A DNA stretch of 64,000 nucleotides from Microbacterium phyllosphaerae (lineage in GTDB: Bacteria > Actinomycetota > Actinomycetes > Actinomycetales > Microbacteriaceae), in NCBI RefSeq assembly GCF_017876435.1, contig NZ_JAGIOA010000001.1, positions 1,488,001 through 1,552,000 on the forward strand. The letters run 5' to 3'. Positions 18,097 to 25,713 of this stretch are shown piece after piece. Made by a program: the position numbers and the translations under genes. Positions within the stretch are counted from its first letter, which is position 1. Each line of letters opens with the position of its first letter. Below the pieces are notes generated by a model, which was given only the letters and a program-made list of their open reading frames with translations, ran no database searches and was not told the origin of the DNA.

Positions 18097-18138
18097 CGAC
18101 GAAGGGGCCGGATGCATCCGCATCCGGCCCCTTCGTCG
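18097..18138 (+). terminator. Terminator after guaB, shared with the opposite gene
   Basis: A 19-base perfect stem (18097-18115 with 18120-18138), four-base loop, containing CCGGATGC/GCATCCGG. It lies between converging genes and probably works both ways. Confidence 0.9.
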
Positions 18139-18147
18139 TCTGCGCGT

Positions 18148-18540
18148 TCAGTTGCAGGTGTAGGTGACTCCGTCGACCTGCCACACGCCGGGACCGAGTT
18201 CCGCGCACATCGAGAAGAGGTTCGCGAACACCGTCACGAGCAGCACGAGGCCGATCACCGCGATCACGGTGATGATCGCGCCGATGATGATGCCCGCGAT
18301 CGCGATCCCCTTCGGTGCACCTGCTTTGCCGAGCTTGACGGCCGCCACGATGCTCAGGATGAGGCCGAGTGGGGCGATCACGAATGCCAGGACGAGTCCG
18401 GCGATCGCGAGTCCGTTCCCGGGCGCTGCGGCGGGCGGAGTGGCGTAGCCGGGCCCCGCGACCGGATACGCCGCGGGGTTCGTGGCCGGGTCTGCGGGCG
18501 GCGTGTACTGCGCGTCGCCGGGAGAGGGCGGGTTCGTCAT
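18148..18540 (-). CDS. DUF4190 domain membrane protein
   Basis: 130 residues. A Pro/Ala-rich cytoplasmic N-terminus of about 45 residues leads to two membrane helices: GLAIAGLVLAFVIAPLGLIL with SIVAAVKLGKAG, and GIAIAGIIIGAIITVIAVIG, the DUF4190 pattern. A short outer segment with two cysteines (MCAELGPGVWQ ... TYTCN) ends the protein. ATG at 18540 is chosen because GGAG precedes it by seven bases; longer frames upstream read into the neighbouring gene. Function unknown. Confidence 0.85.
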   Translation of the reverse strand: MTNPPSPGDAQYTPPADPATNPAAYPVAGPGYATPPAAAPGNGLAIAGLVLAFVIAPLGLILSIVAAVKLGKAGAPKGIAIAGIIIGAIITVIAVIGLVLLVTVFANLFSMCAELGPGVWQVDGVTYTCN

Positions 18541-18675
18541 GGTGTCGCTCCGATCTGGGGTGCGCGGTCGCTGGGGTGGCCGCACTCGTAGCCGAGCGTA
18601 GTGAGAGGCGTGGTGTGCGCGCCATCCAGTGTTCGCGGCCTTCCGGATGCCCGCATCACGGCGTACCGTGCCGGT

Positions 18676-18990
18676 ATGTGCCGCAACATCGTTCCCCTGA
18701 ACAACCTCGAGCCCGCCGCCACGGACCATGAGTGCCATGACGCCGCCCTGCAGTTCGTGCGCAAGATCGCCGGGACGACGACGCCGTCCCGCGCGAACCA
18801 GGCCGTGTTCGATCGCGCCGTCGAGGAGATCGCTCGCGCCACGAGAGCGCTCGTCGACGATCTGACGACCACGGCGCCGCGCAAGAACCGCGAGGACGAG
18901 GCGACCAAGCGTCGTTCACGCTCGGCGGAGAGGTACGAGGCGATCCGCGTGTTCCAGGAGCAGAAGCGGGCTGCGCGGACCGCATCCTGA
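18676..18990 (+). CDS. DUF2277 family protein
   Basis: 104 residues. The start MCRNIVPLNNLEPAATDHE is nearly diagnostic of DUF2277, as is QFVRKIAGTT. The C-terminus is rich in Arg, Lys and Glu. The ATG at 18676 is chosen because the family motif starts right there. It is divergent from the DUF4190 gene, with a 135-base gap. No biochemical role is established that I know of; the basic tail suggests nucleic-acid contact, which is inference. Confidence 0.88.
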   Translation: MCRNIVPLNNLEPAATDHECHDAALQFVRKIAGTTTPSRANQAVFDRAVEEIARATRALVDDLTTTAPRKNREDEATKRRSRSAERYEAIRVFQEQKRAARTAS

Positions 18991-19153
18991 CACGACCGGG
19001 GCGCGCGGAATCCCGGCGCACTGGGTGGCGATTCGGTATGCCAGTATTTAGAGATACCCGCTCGATTTTCCTCGAGCTCCAGACGCGAAGGGCGCCGGGA
19101 GCTGCATGCCGGAGCATGACCGGCAGGGAACCTCCCCATTGAGAGCTGCAGAT

Positions 19154-20197
19154 ATGCCTCAGGATGCACCCCGCGTCCTGGTCGTCGACGACGACCCGGA
19201 CGTCGCCCTCCTCGTCAAGACCGTGCTCGAAAGACGAGCCGGCTGTGAGGTCGTGGTCGCGCAAGACGGTCTCTCCGCCGTCGAGCGCCTCACACGCTTC
19301 ACACCCGACGTGGTCGTCACCGACATCGAGATGCCCGGCCTCGACGGCCTCGAGCTTCTCGCGGAACTCCGGCGGAAGGACCCTCTGGTCCCGGTCATCG
19401 TGATGACCGCGCACGTCTCGGTCGAGTACGCGGTCTCGGCGCTGCGAGCGCAGGCTGACGAGTTCCTGACCAAGCCGCTCGACAACGCGCGCCTGGTCGA
19501 GGCGGTCTCGCGACTCGCAGCCGAGGGACGCGCCAGGCGAGAGGCAAACCGGTCGCCGGAGGTGATCCTCGCCATCGGCGCCCATCCGGACGACGTCGAG
19601 ATCGGCGTCGGTGGCATCCTCGCCGCTCACGCGCGTGCAGGCGACTCGATCACCGTGCTCACCCTCTCGCGCGGCTCGCGCGGGGGAGACGCCGAGAGCC
19701 GTCAGCATGAGTCGCTCGCTTCGGCCGACATGCTGGGGGCACGCCTCTTCCTCAAGGATCTCGTCGACACCGAGATCTCCGGAGGCGGCGCGACGGTGCG
19801 GCTGATCGAGGAGGTCGTGCAGGAGGTGCGCCCGACGATCGTCTACACGCACTCCAGCCACGACCGTCATCAGGACCACCGGGCCGTGAGCGAGGCGACG
19901 ATCGCCGCCACCCGACGTGTCGGAACGGTCGCCTGCTATCAGAGCCCCTCGTCGACGATCGACTTCCGCCCGACCCGGTTCGTGCGGATCGACCAGGATC
20001 TCCCTCAGAAGCTCCGACTGCTCGAGTGCTTCGCCTCGCAGACCGCGATGCGCGACTATCTCGAGCCCGACTTCGTGACCGCCACCGCCCGGTACTGGTC
20101 GCGCTTCGGCGGGGGCGTGGCCGTCGAGCCGCTCGAGGTCGTACGCGAGACCGCCGAGTTCATCGGAGCCCACGAGCTCGCACGACGGGAGAGCTGA
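19154..20197 (+). CDS. Response-regulator receiver fused to PIG-L/LmbE deacetylase
   Basis: 347 residues. Residues 6-125 are a receiver domain: RVLVVDDDPDVALLV with the acidic pair, phospho-acceptor Asp57 in VVTDIEMPGLDG, the Thr switch in VMTAH and the Lys in FLTKPLD. After a short Arg-rich linker comes a PIG-L deacetylase: AIGAHPDDVEIGVGG (zinc ligands, about 142-155) and HSSHDRHQDHRAVSEA (third ligand). PIG-L enzymes remove acetyl groups from N-acetylglucosamine-type sugars; a phospho-controlled version is unusual. A start at 19106 (with GGGAG) is possible and would add 16 residues. First gene of a seven-gene operon; the stop overlaps the next ATG. Confidence 0.88.
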   Translation: MPQDAPRVLVVDDDPDVALLVKTVLERRAGCEVVVAQDGLSAVERLTRFTPDVVVTDIEMPGLDGLELLAELRRKDPLVPVIVMTAHVSVEYAVSALRAQADEFLTKPLDNARLVEAVSRLAAEGRARREANRSPEVILAIGAHPDDVEIGVGGILAAHARAGDSITVLTLSRGSRGGDAESRQHESLASADMLGARLFLKDLVDTEISGGGATVRLIEEVVQEVRPTIVYTHSSHDRHQDHRAVSEATIAATRRVGTVACYQSPSSTIDFRPTRFVRIDQDLPQKLRLLECFASQTAMRDYLEPDFVTATARYWSRFGGGVAVEPLEVVRETAEFIGAHELARRES

Positions 20198-21186
20198 TGA
20201 CTGCACGCGTACTGGTGACCGGTGCGGGAGGGCCCGCCGGAGTCGCCGTGATCCGCTCTCTCCTGCGTCGCTCCGACCTCGAGGTCTTCGCCGCCGATAT
20301 GGACGGCTGGGCGAGTGGCATCTACCTGGTGCCCTCCACGCATCGCCGTCTCGTACCGCCGGGGCGAGACGAGGACTTCGTGCCGGCGATCTCGCGGATG
20401 GTGGCCGAGGACCGACTCGATCTGGTGATCTCGACGGTCGACGTCGAACTGATCGCGCTGGCCGGACGCCGCGACGAGCTCGCCCCCGCCGTGCTCGCGG
20501 CTCCTTCCCAGGACACGCTGTCGGTCGCGCTCGACAAGCTGCTGCTCGCCGAGCGCTGCGAGGCCACAGGTCGCACCCCGCGCACGGTGCTCGCAGGCGC
20601 CGACGCCGTGGCCGTCGACTGGGAGTTCCCCGTCTTCGCCAAGCCTCGTCAGGGCGCGGGCAGCCGGGGCATCCGCCTGGTTCCCGATCGCGCGGCCCTC
20701 GAGGCGCTGCCGCTGGACGAGGGCCTGATCGTCCAGGATTACCTCCCCGGCGAGGAGTACTCGGTCGACGTGATCGCGGATGCTGCCGGTGAGGTGATCG
20801 CCGCGGTGCCCCGCACCCGTGCGAGGGTCGATTCGGGCGTGGCCATCGCCGGTCGCACCGTGCACGACCCCGAGCTCGAGGAGACCGCCGCGGCCGTCGC
20901 GAAGGCGATCGGTCTCGTCGGCGTCGCGAACGTCCAGCTCCGCCGTGACCGCGAGGGGCGGGCCGTGCTGCTCGAGGTGAACCCACGGTTCCCCGGGGCG
21001 CTGCCGCTCACCATCGCGGCGGGCGTCGACATCCCCTCGCTCGTCGCGGATCTGTTCCTCGGCAGGGAGCTGCCGTCGTCGATCGCCTTCCGTGAGATCG
21101 CCTCGGTGCGCTTCCTCGAGGACGTCATCGTCGAGGTCGACGAGGTGCTCGTGTCGGAGCACGCCGGGCATCAGGAGGAGCTGTGA
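20197..21186 (+). CDS. ATP-grasp ligase
   Basis: 329 residues. The N-terminal Rossmann-like part begins ARVLVTGAGGPAGVAVIRSL and resembles the pre-ATP-grasp domain of carbamoyl-phosphate-synthase-like proteins. The ATP-grasp fold shows FPVFAKPRQGAGSRGIRLV (ATP-binding Lys and glycine loop), EGLIVQDYLPGEEYSVDVIA and LLEVNPRFPGALPLTIAAG (metal-binding Glu-Asn pair). Such enzymes join a carboxylate to an amine or thiol via acyl phosphate; the substrates are unknown here. ATG at 20197 is in TGATG overlap with the preceding gene, and its stop overlaps the PHP gene. Confidence 0.88.
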   Translation: MTARVLVTGAGGPAGVAVIRSLLRRSDLEVFAADMDGWASGIYLVPSTHRRLVPPGRDEDFVPAISRMVAEDRLDLVISTVDVELIALAGRRDELAPAVLAAPSQDTLSVALDKLLLAERCEATGRTPRTVLAGADAVAVDWEFPVFAKPRQGAGSRGIRLVPDRAALEALPLDEGLIVQDYLPGEEYSVDVIADAAGEVIAAVPRTRARVDSGVAIAGRTVHDPELEETAAAVAKAIGLVGVANVQLRRDREGRAVLLEVNPRFPGALPLTIAAGVDIPSLVADLFLGRELPSSIAFREIASVRFLEDVIVEVDEVLVSEHAGHQEEL

Positions 21187-21896
21187 GCGACCCCCTGCTG
21201 CGCGGCGATCACCACGTCCATTCGACGTTCTCGGACGACGCCGTCTCGACCCTCGCCGAGAACGTGGCCGCCGCCGCGGCGGCAGGGCTCATGACCCTCC
21301 GCCTCGTCGATCACGTGCGCCGGTCGACGACCTGGGTTCCCGATTACCTCGCCGCCGTGGGCGAGCTGCAGGTGCCCGACGGACTCACGATCCTGACGGG
21401 CGTCGAGGCCAAGATCCTCGACGCGTCGGGCGAGCTCGACATCCCCCACCTCCCGGCAGGGATCGACCGCATCCTCATCGCCGACCACCAGTTCCCCGGC
21501 GTCGACGGTCCGCTCGGCCCGACCGCGGTGCGTGAGCGGATCGCGGACGGCTGGGCGCCGGACGACGTGCTCGACCAGCTGGTCTCGGCGCTGGACGCCG
21601 GGATGCGCCGTCATCCGGGCAACCAGCTCGCCCACTGCTTCTCGATCCTCCCCAAGATCGGTGTGTCCGAAGACGACCTCGGTGCCGAGCGGGTGGCCGC
21701 GTGGGCGAAGACCGCAGCCGAGACTCACACGCTGGTCGAGGTGAACGAGAAGTGGGGCTGCCCCGGGCCGTTGCTGCTCGACGCCCTGCACGATGCGGGT
21801 GCCGAGCTCGTGGCATCCACGGACAGCCACGTCGCCTCCGAGGTCGGGCGCTATGCGCGCGTGGCCGAGCTCCTCTCGCAGCGGAAGTCGCGCTGA
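21183..21896 (+). CDS. PHP-domain phosphoesterase
   Basis: 237 residues from a GTG overlapping the previous stop. The PHP signature is LLRGDHHVHSTFSDDAV at the N-terminus (first metal-binding His pair). Further ligands are in LRLVDHVRRSTTW, TGVEAKILDASG, ILIADHQFP, LAHCFSI and ASTDSHVASEVGRY. This order matches PHP metal-dependent phosphatases such as histidinol-phosphatase-like enzymes. In this operon it may remove a phosphate from a sugar-type intermediate; that is inference. Confidence 0.87.
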   Translation: MSDPLLRGDHHVHSTFSDDAVSTLAENVAAAAAAGLMTLRLVDHVRRSTTWVPDYLAAVGELQVPDGLTILTGVEAKILDASGELDIPHLPAGIDRILIADHQFPGVDGPLGPTAVRERIADGWAPDDVLDQLVSALDAGMRRHPGNQLAHCFSILPKIGVSEDDLGAERVAAWAKTAAETHTLVEVNEKWGCPGPLLLDALHDAGAELVASTDSHVASEVGRYARVAELLSQRKSR

Positions 21897-23383
21897 TGCC
21901 CGAGCTGAATCTGGTCGAGACCATAGTCGTCGTCATCCTCTTGCTCTGCGTGCTCGTCGGCACCCTGCCGGTGATCAACACGGGTCTTCAGTTCCTCGCG
22001 CTGCCCCTGCACGCGTTCCGCAACCACTACGGCAAGGCGGCGCCGCACCATCCGCGGGTCGCCGTGCTGATCCCCGCCTGGAACGAGGGGCTCGTGCTCG
22101 GTCCGGCGATCGAGCGGCTGATGCAGCTCGAGTACCCGGCCGATCGTCTGAAGATCTTCGTGATCGACGATGCGTCGACCGACGACACGCCCTCCGTGGT
22201 GGCGGCGAAGGTCGACGCGCATCCGGGTCGGGTCGTGCACCTGCGCCGCGAGCAGGGCGGTCAGGGCAAGGCGCACACGCTCAACCACGGACTCGAGATC
22301 GTGCTCGCGGACGAGTGGACCGAGGCCGTGCTGATCATGGATGCCGACGTGATCTTCGCGCGCGACTCGCTGCGCAAGATGAGCAGGCACCTCGCCGACG
22401 AGAAGGTCGGCGCGGTCACGGCGTACATCGCCGAGGGCAGTCGCGATCGCAACTACCTGACCCGGTTCATCGCGATCGAGTACGTGATCGGACAGCTGTC
22501 CGCGCGTCGCGTGCAGAACGTGGGAGGCGCGATCGCCTGTCTCGCCGGAGGGGCGCAGTTGCACTCGCGGGCCAACCTCGAGGCGATCGGCGGGAGGATC
22601 CCGACGGGCACGCTCGCCGAGGACACCATGACCACGTTCGAGGGGCAGCTGGCCGGCCGACGCATGGTCTTCGAACCGCATGCCGTCGTGCTCGCCGAAG
22701 AGCCTCGCACGATCGACAGCCTCTGGAAGCAGCGTCTGCGCTGGGCGCGAGGCAATGTGCAGCTGACGTCGATCTATCGGAAGCTGTGGTTCCGACCCAG
22801 CCGCGCGCACAACCTGGGAAGCTTCTCCTTCGGACTCGCCTGGTTCACGATCCTGCTCCTGCCGGCCTTCATGGTCCTCGCCGCCGCGGGGATGCTCGCC
22901 CTGCTCGTGCTGCACAGCGACATCGCCGATTTCGTGTTCCGTTTCATGTGGATCTCCGCCGCGTGCATCTACCTGTTCTCCATGCTCTACTCGGTGCAGC
23001 TGGATCCGCGGATCGGTCGTCAATCGTGGCGTGAGGCACTCATGTTCCCGGGGCTCGGCGCCCTGATCCTGATGGCGATCGCCCTCTTCCCGTGGTTGTT
23101 CGAGAGCGGCCTGCAAGAGCTCGGTCTCGCGGTCACGGACCAGACGCGCTTCCTGTGGGCCGTGATCTTCTACCTGTGGGGGCCGATCTCGATGCTCGGG
23201 ATCTGGCTCGCCCGTGCCGTGGAACCCCTGCCGGCCGGACGCTTCTTCGCCGGGCTCCTCCTCTACGTGTGCGGCTACGGGTCATTGCTCTGCGCCATCA
23301 CCGTCGATTCGTACATCAAAGAGTGGCGTCGCGCTGACGCCGCATGGATCAAGACCGAGAAGATCGGACGGGTCGACTCATGA
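21896..23383 (+). CDS. Membrane glycosyltransferase, family GT2
   Basis: 495 residues. One helix at about 8-32, a cytoplasmic GT2 domain, then four or five C-terminal helices, the topology of processive polysaccharide synthases (PgaC, hyaluronan or cellulose synthase type). Motifs in order: VAVLIPAWNEG, FVIDDASTDD, VLIMDADVIFARDS (DxD), GTLAEDTMTTFEG (catalytic acidic pair) and KQRLRWARGN (QxxRW). It probably makes and exports a polymer or glycolipid of N-acetylhexosamine-like sugar, consistent with a PIG-L deacetylase in the same operon. Overlaps both neighbours (TGATG, ATGA). Confidence 0.9.
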   Translation: MPELNLVETIVVVILLLCVLVGTLPVINTGLQFLALPLHAFRNHYGKAAPHHPRVAVLIPAWNEGLVLGPAIERLMQLEYPADRLKIFVIDDASTDDTPSVVAAKVDAHPGRVVHLRREQGGQGKAHTLNHGLEIVLADEWTEAVLIMDADVIFARDSLRKMSRHLADEKVGAVTAYIAEGSRDRNYLTRFIAIEYVIGQLSARRVQNVGGAIACLAGGAQLHSRANLEAIGGRIPTGTLAEDTMTTFEGQLAGRRMVFEPHAVVLAEEPRTIDSLWKQRLRWARGNVQLTSIYRKLWFRPSRAHNLGSFSFGLAWFTILLLPAFMVLAAAGMLALLVLHSDIADFVFRFMWISAACIYLFSMLYSVQLDPRIGRQSWREALMFPGLGALILMAIALFPWLFESGLQELGLAVTDQTRFLWAVIFYLWGPISMLGIWLARAVEPLPAGRFFAGLLLYVCGYGSLLCAITVDSYIKEWRRADAAWIKTEKIGRVDS

Positions 23384-23523
23384 CCGCCACACCCTCACCC
23401 CAGGCGGAGCAGGAGGAGATCGCGACGGACGCCCGTCGCGAGAAGCGCCTCGTACCCCAGGCGCTTCTCGCTCTCGGAATCGTCGTCGTCGTCGTCATCG
23501 TGAGAGAGCTGTTCCTGCGATGA
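23380..23523 (+). CDS. 47-residue single-pass membrane protein
   Basis: A complete small frame of 47 residues, ATG at 23380 overlapping the GT2 stop and TGA at 23521-23523 overlapping the next ATG, both as ATGA. That four-base coupling on both sides makes it a real gene. The first 25 residues are charged (EQEEIATDARREKRL), followed by one helix, ALLALGIVVVVVIVREL, ending in FLR. Small proteins of this kind often accompany membrane synthases as accessory or assembly subunits; function here is unknown. Confidence 0.8.
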   Translation: MTATPSPQAEQEEIATDARREKRLVPQALLALGIVVVVVIVRELFLR

Positions 23524-23867
23524 GCGGGCGGCCGCTGGCTCTCGTCGTCGAGGACAGCGCGGATCAGATGGACCTCCTCCAGCGGTACCTGGATCGCGAG
23601 GGGTTCGACGTGTTCGCAGCGATCGATGCGGAATCGGCCATCGCGGCGTTCCCGACGATCAGCCCGTCCGTGGCCGTCGTCGACCTCCTGCTTCCCGGAA
23701 TCACGGGTGAGGAGTGCGCACGCCTCGTGCAGGCGAGATTTCCGGACTGCTTCCTGATCGTGAGTTCTGTGCTCGATGTCGCCGACTATCCGGATGCCGA
23801 TGCGGCGTTGCCGAAGCCGATCGTCGGAGCGGACCTCCGCCGACTGCTCCGAGGCGTGGCGCGATGA
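23520..23867 (+). CDS. Stand-alone response-regulator receiver protein
   Basis: 115 residues with only a receiver domain. LALVVEDSADQMDLLQRYL carries the acidic pocket, Asp55 in VAVVDLLLPGITG is the phospho-acceptor, VSS the switch Ser and ALPKP the conserved Lys. No output domain follows, so it works as a phosphate shuttle or by protein binding, much like CheY or Spo0F. It overlaps the sensor kinase (ATGA) and is presumably its direct target. It may relay phosphate to the receiver-PIG-L protein of the same operon. Confidence 0.9.
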   Translation: MSGRPLALVVEDSADQMDLLQRYLDREGFDVFAAIDAESAIAAFPTISPSVAVVDLLLPGITGEECARLVQARFPDCFLIVSSVLDVADYPDADAALPKPIVGADLRRLLRGVAR

Positions 23868-25639
23868 CCACGACGAACGTCGTCCAGGCGTCGATGGAGC
23901 GGGGATGGCGTAAGTACTTCGACAATCCCACTCCGCTGATGAAGCAGGGCCCCACGGCGATCGCGGTCGGGATCGCGGCGCTGCTGATGTGGGCGATCCC
24001 AGGGGTCCCCGTCACCGACGCGGTCGTCGCGATCACCGGCATCCTCGCGGTCGCGGCGGTCACCGCGCTGGCCGGCGTCCTCTCCGTTCGCGGCGTGTAC
24101 GACGGCTGGGTGACGATGCTGATCCCGATCGTCAGCATTATCGGGATCGGCGCGCTGCGTGCGGGCACCGGAGGAGCGACGTCGCTCTTCTCCTCGCTCG
24201 TGCTGCTTCCGGTGATCTGGATCGCGGCCGCTCCCGGACGCAGACAGGTCTTCCTCGTCGGCATCTTCACGTCGATCGCGCTCCTGATGCCGAACATCAT
24301 CGATCCGCCGGAGGACTCGGCCGCCTGGCTGCGCGGCATCATCGGTCCTCTCGTGTTCGCCACGGTGGGCGCGATCGTGAACGAGCTGTCCCGGCTCCAG
24401 AGGCTGCGCACGTCGCAGGCCGAGGCTCTCGTCGCCGAGCGGACCGCCGCCCTCGTCGCCAATCAGGCGATGCTCGAGAAGCTCAGCGCCAGCGAGCAGC
24501 AGTACCGAGCGCTGTCTGAGTCGTTCACGAGTCTGTGGAACTCGATCACCGGTCAGGCGGTCATCGCCACCGACAACTGCGGCACGATCAGCGCATGGAA
24601 CCCCGGGGCGGTGCGGTTGCTGGGCATGCCCGTGCGCGACGCGCTGGCCGAGGTGCGCGTCGACCGATTCTTCGAACCGAACGCTCTCGCGCAGTTCGCC
24701 CCGAAGGGGGCAGTGGAGACTGAGGATCGACTGCACCCCGGATTGCGTGCACTGTTCGACGAGGCCGATTCCGGTCTGTCGGTCGACTCGCACATCGACG
24801 TCATGACGACCGGCGGGTCGACGGTCCCGGCGCGGGTCACCGTGTCGCCGTACCAGGATTCCGACGGCTCGCGACACGGGTACCTGCTCGTGATCACCGA
24901 TGAGACCCGGGCGGTCGAGGTCGCCCGCATGAAGGACGAGTTCGTCGGCATGATCTCGCATGAGCTGCGCACGCCTCTGAGCGCGATCATCGGATTCCTC
25001 GATCTGCTCCAGAACGACCCGGGGCAGCCCCTCACGACCGATCAGCAGGAGTTCGTCGGCATCATCGAGCGCAACGCGCAACGACTGCTCAACCTCGTGG
25101 GAGACCTCCTCTTCACCGCTCAGGTCGAATCGGGGAGGTTCCCGCTCGAGCGTCGGGACGCCGACGTCGTCGAGCTCGTGCGCAACGCCGTGGAATCCGC
25201 CGGACCCCATGCGCAGCGCGAGGGGATCGAGATCATCGCCGAGGTCCCGACGGCTCCTGTGCACCTGTCGGTCGACTCGGGACGGATCGGTCAGGCGCTC
25301 GACAACCTGCTCTCGAACGCGCTCAAGTTCACCGGATCAGGGGGGCGGGTCACCGCGAGCGTGCGGATGCATGACGGAGGCGTTGAGTTCGCCGTCCGCG
25401 ACACGGGTGTCGGCATCCCGGAGGACGAGCAGGGGATGCTGTTCACACGCTTCTTCCGCGCATCGACGGCGACGCAGAACGCGGTGCCCGGGGTGGGGCT
25501 CGGGCTCACGATCACCCGCGCGATCGTGCTGGCCCACGGCGGCACGATGGATGTGACGAGCAGGGAGGGCGTCGGCACCGAGTTCCGGATGCTCCTTCCC
25601 GCCGCCGCGCGCACCGAGGCCATCCAGGTCGTCCGCTGA
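23864..25639 (+). CDS. Membrane PAS sensor histidine kinase
   Basis: 591 residues. About five N-terminal helices (residues 28-165) with little outside loop suggest sensing in or near the membrane. A coiled segment (about 170-215), a PAS-like domain (about 220-340, ending in LLVITDETRAVEVARMKDEF), HisKA with phospho-acceptor His366 in GMISHELRTPLSAIIGFLDL, and HATPase with DNLLSNALKFTG, RDTGVGIPEDEQGM and GVGLGLTITRAIV follow. This architecture is a hybrid-type kinase without its own receiver; the receiver is encoded just upstream. Last gene of the operon. Confidence 0.93.
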   Translation: MTTTNVVQASMERGWRKYFDNPTPLMKQGPTAIAVGIAALLMWAIPGVPVTDAVVAITGILAVAAVTALAGVLSVRGVYDGWVTMLIPIVSIIGIGALRAGTGGATSLFSSLVLLPVIWIAAAPGRRQVFLVGIFTSIALLMPNIIDPPEDSAAWLRGIIGPLVFATVGAIVNELSRLQRLRTSQAEALVAERTAALVANQAMLEKLSASEQQYRALSESFTSLWNSITGQAVIATDNCGTISAWNPGAVRLLGMPVRDALAEVRVDRFFEPNALAQFAPKGAVETEDRLHPGLRALFDEADSGLSVDSHIDVMTTGGSTVPARVTVSPYQDSDGSRHGYLLVITDETRAVEVARMKDEFVGMISHELRTPLSAIIGFLDLLQNDPGQPLTTDQQEFVGIIERNAQRLLNLVGDLLFTAQVESGRFPLERRDADVVELVRNAVESAGPHAQREGIEIIAEVPTAPVHLSVDSGRIGQALDNLLSNALKFTGSGGRVTASVRMHDGGVEFAVRDTGVGIPEDEQGMLFTRFFRASTATQNAVPGVGLGLTITRAIVLAHGGTMDVTSREGVGTEFRMLLPAAARTEAIQVVR

Positions 25640-25668
25640 CCGCGACCGTCTGCCGGGCTGCGACCTGA

Positions 25669-25674
25669 TAGCCT
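25669..25674 (+). promoter_or_regulatory. -10 box before the ABC-F gene
   Basis: TAGCCT with a transcription start expected near 25681. This favours a leadered message whose start is the GTG at 25714 behind GGAAGGA, not a leaderless start. Confidence 0.4.
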
Positions 25675-25713
25675 GGTCGGCTCGCCATGCGGGCGGAAGG
25701 ACGGCCACGCACG

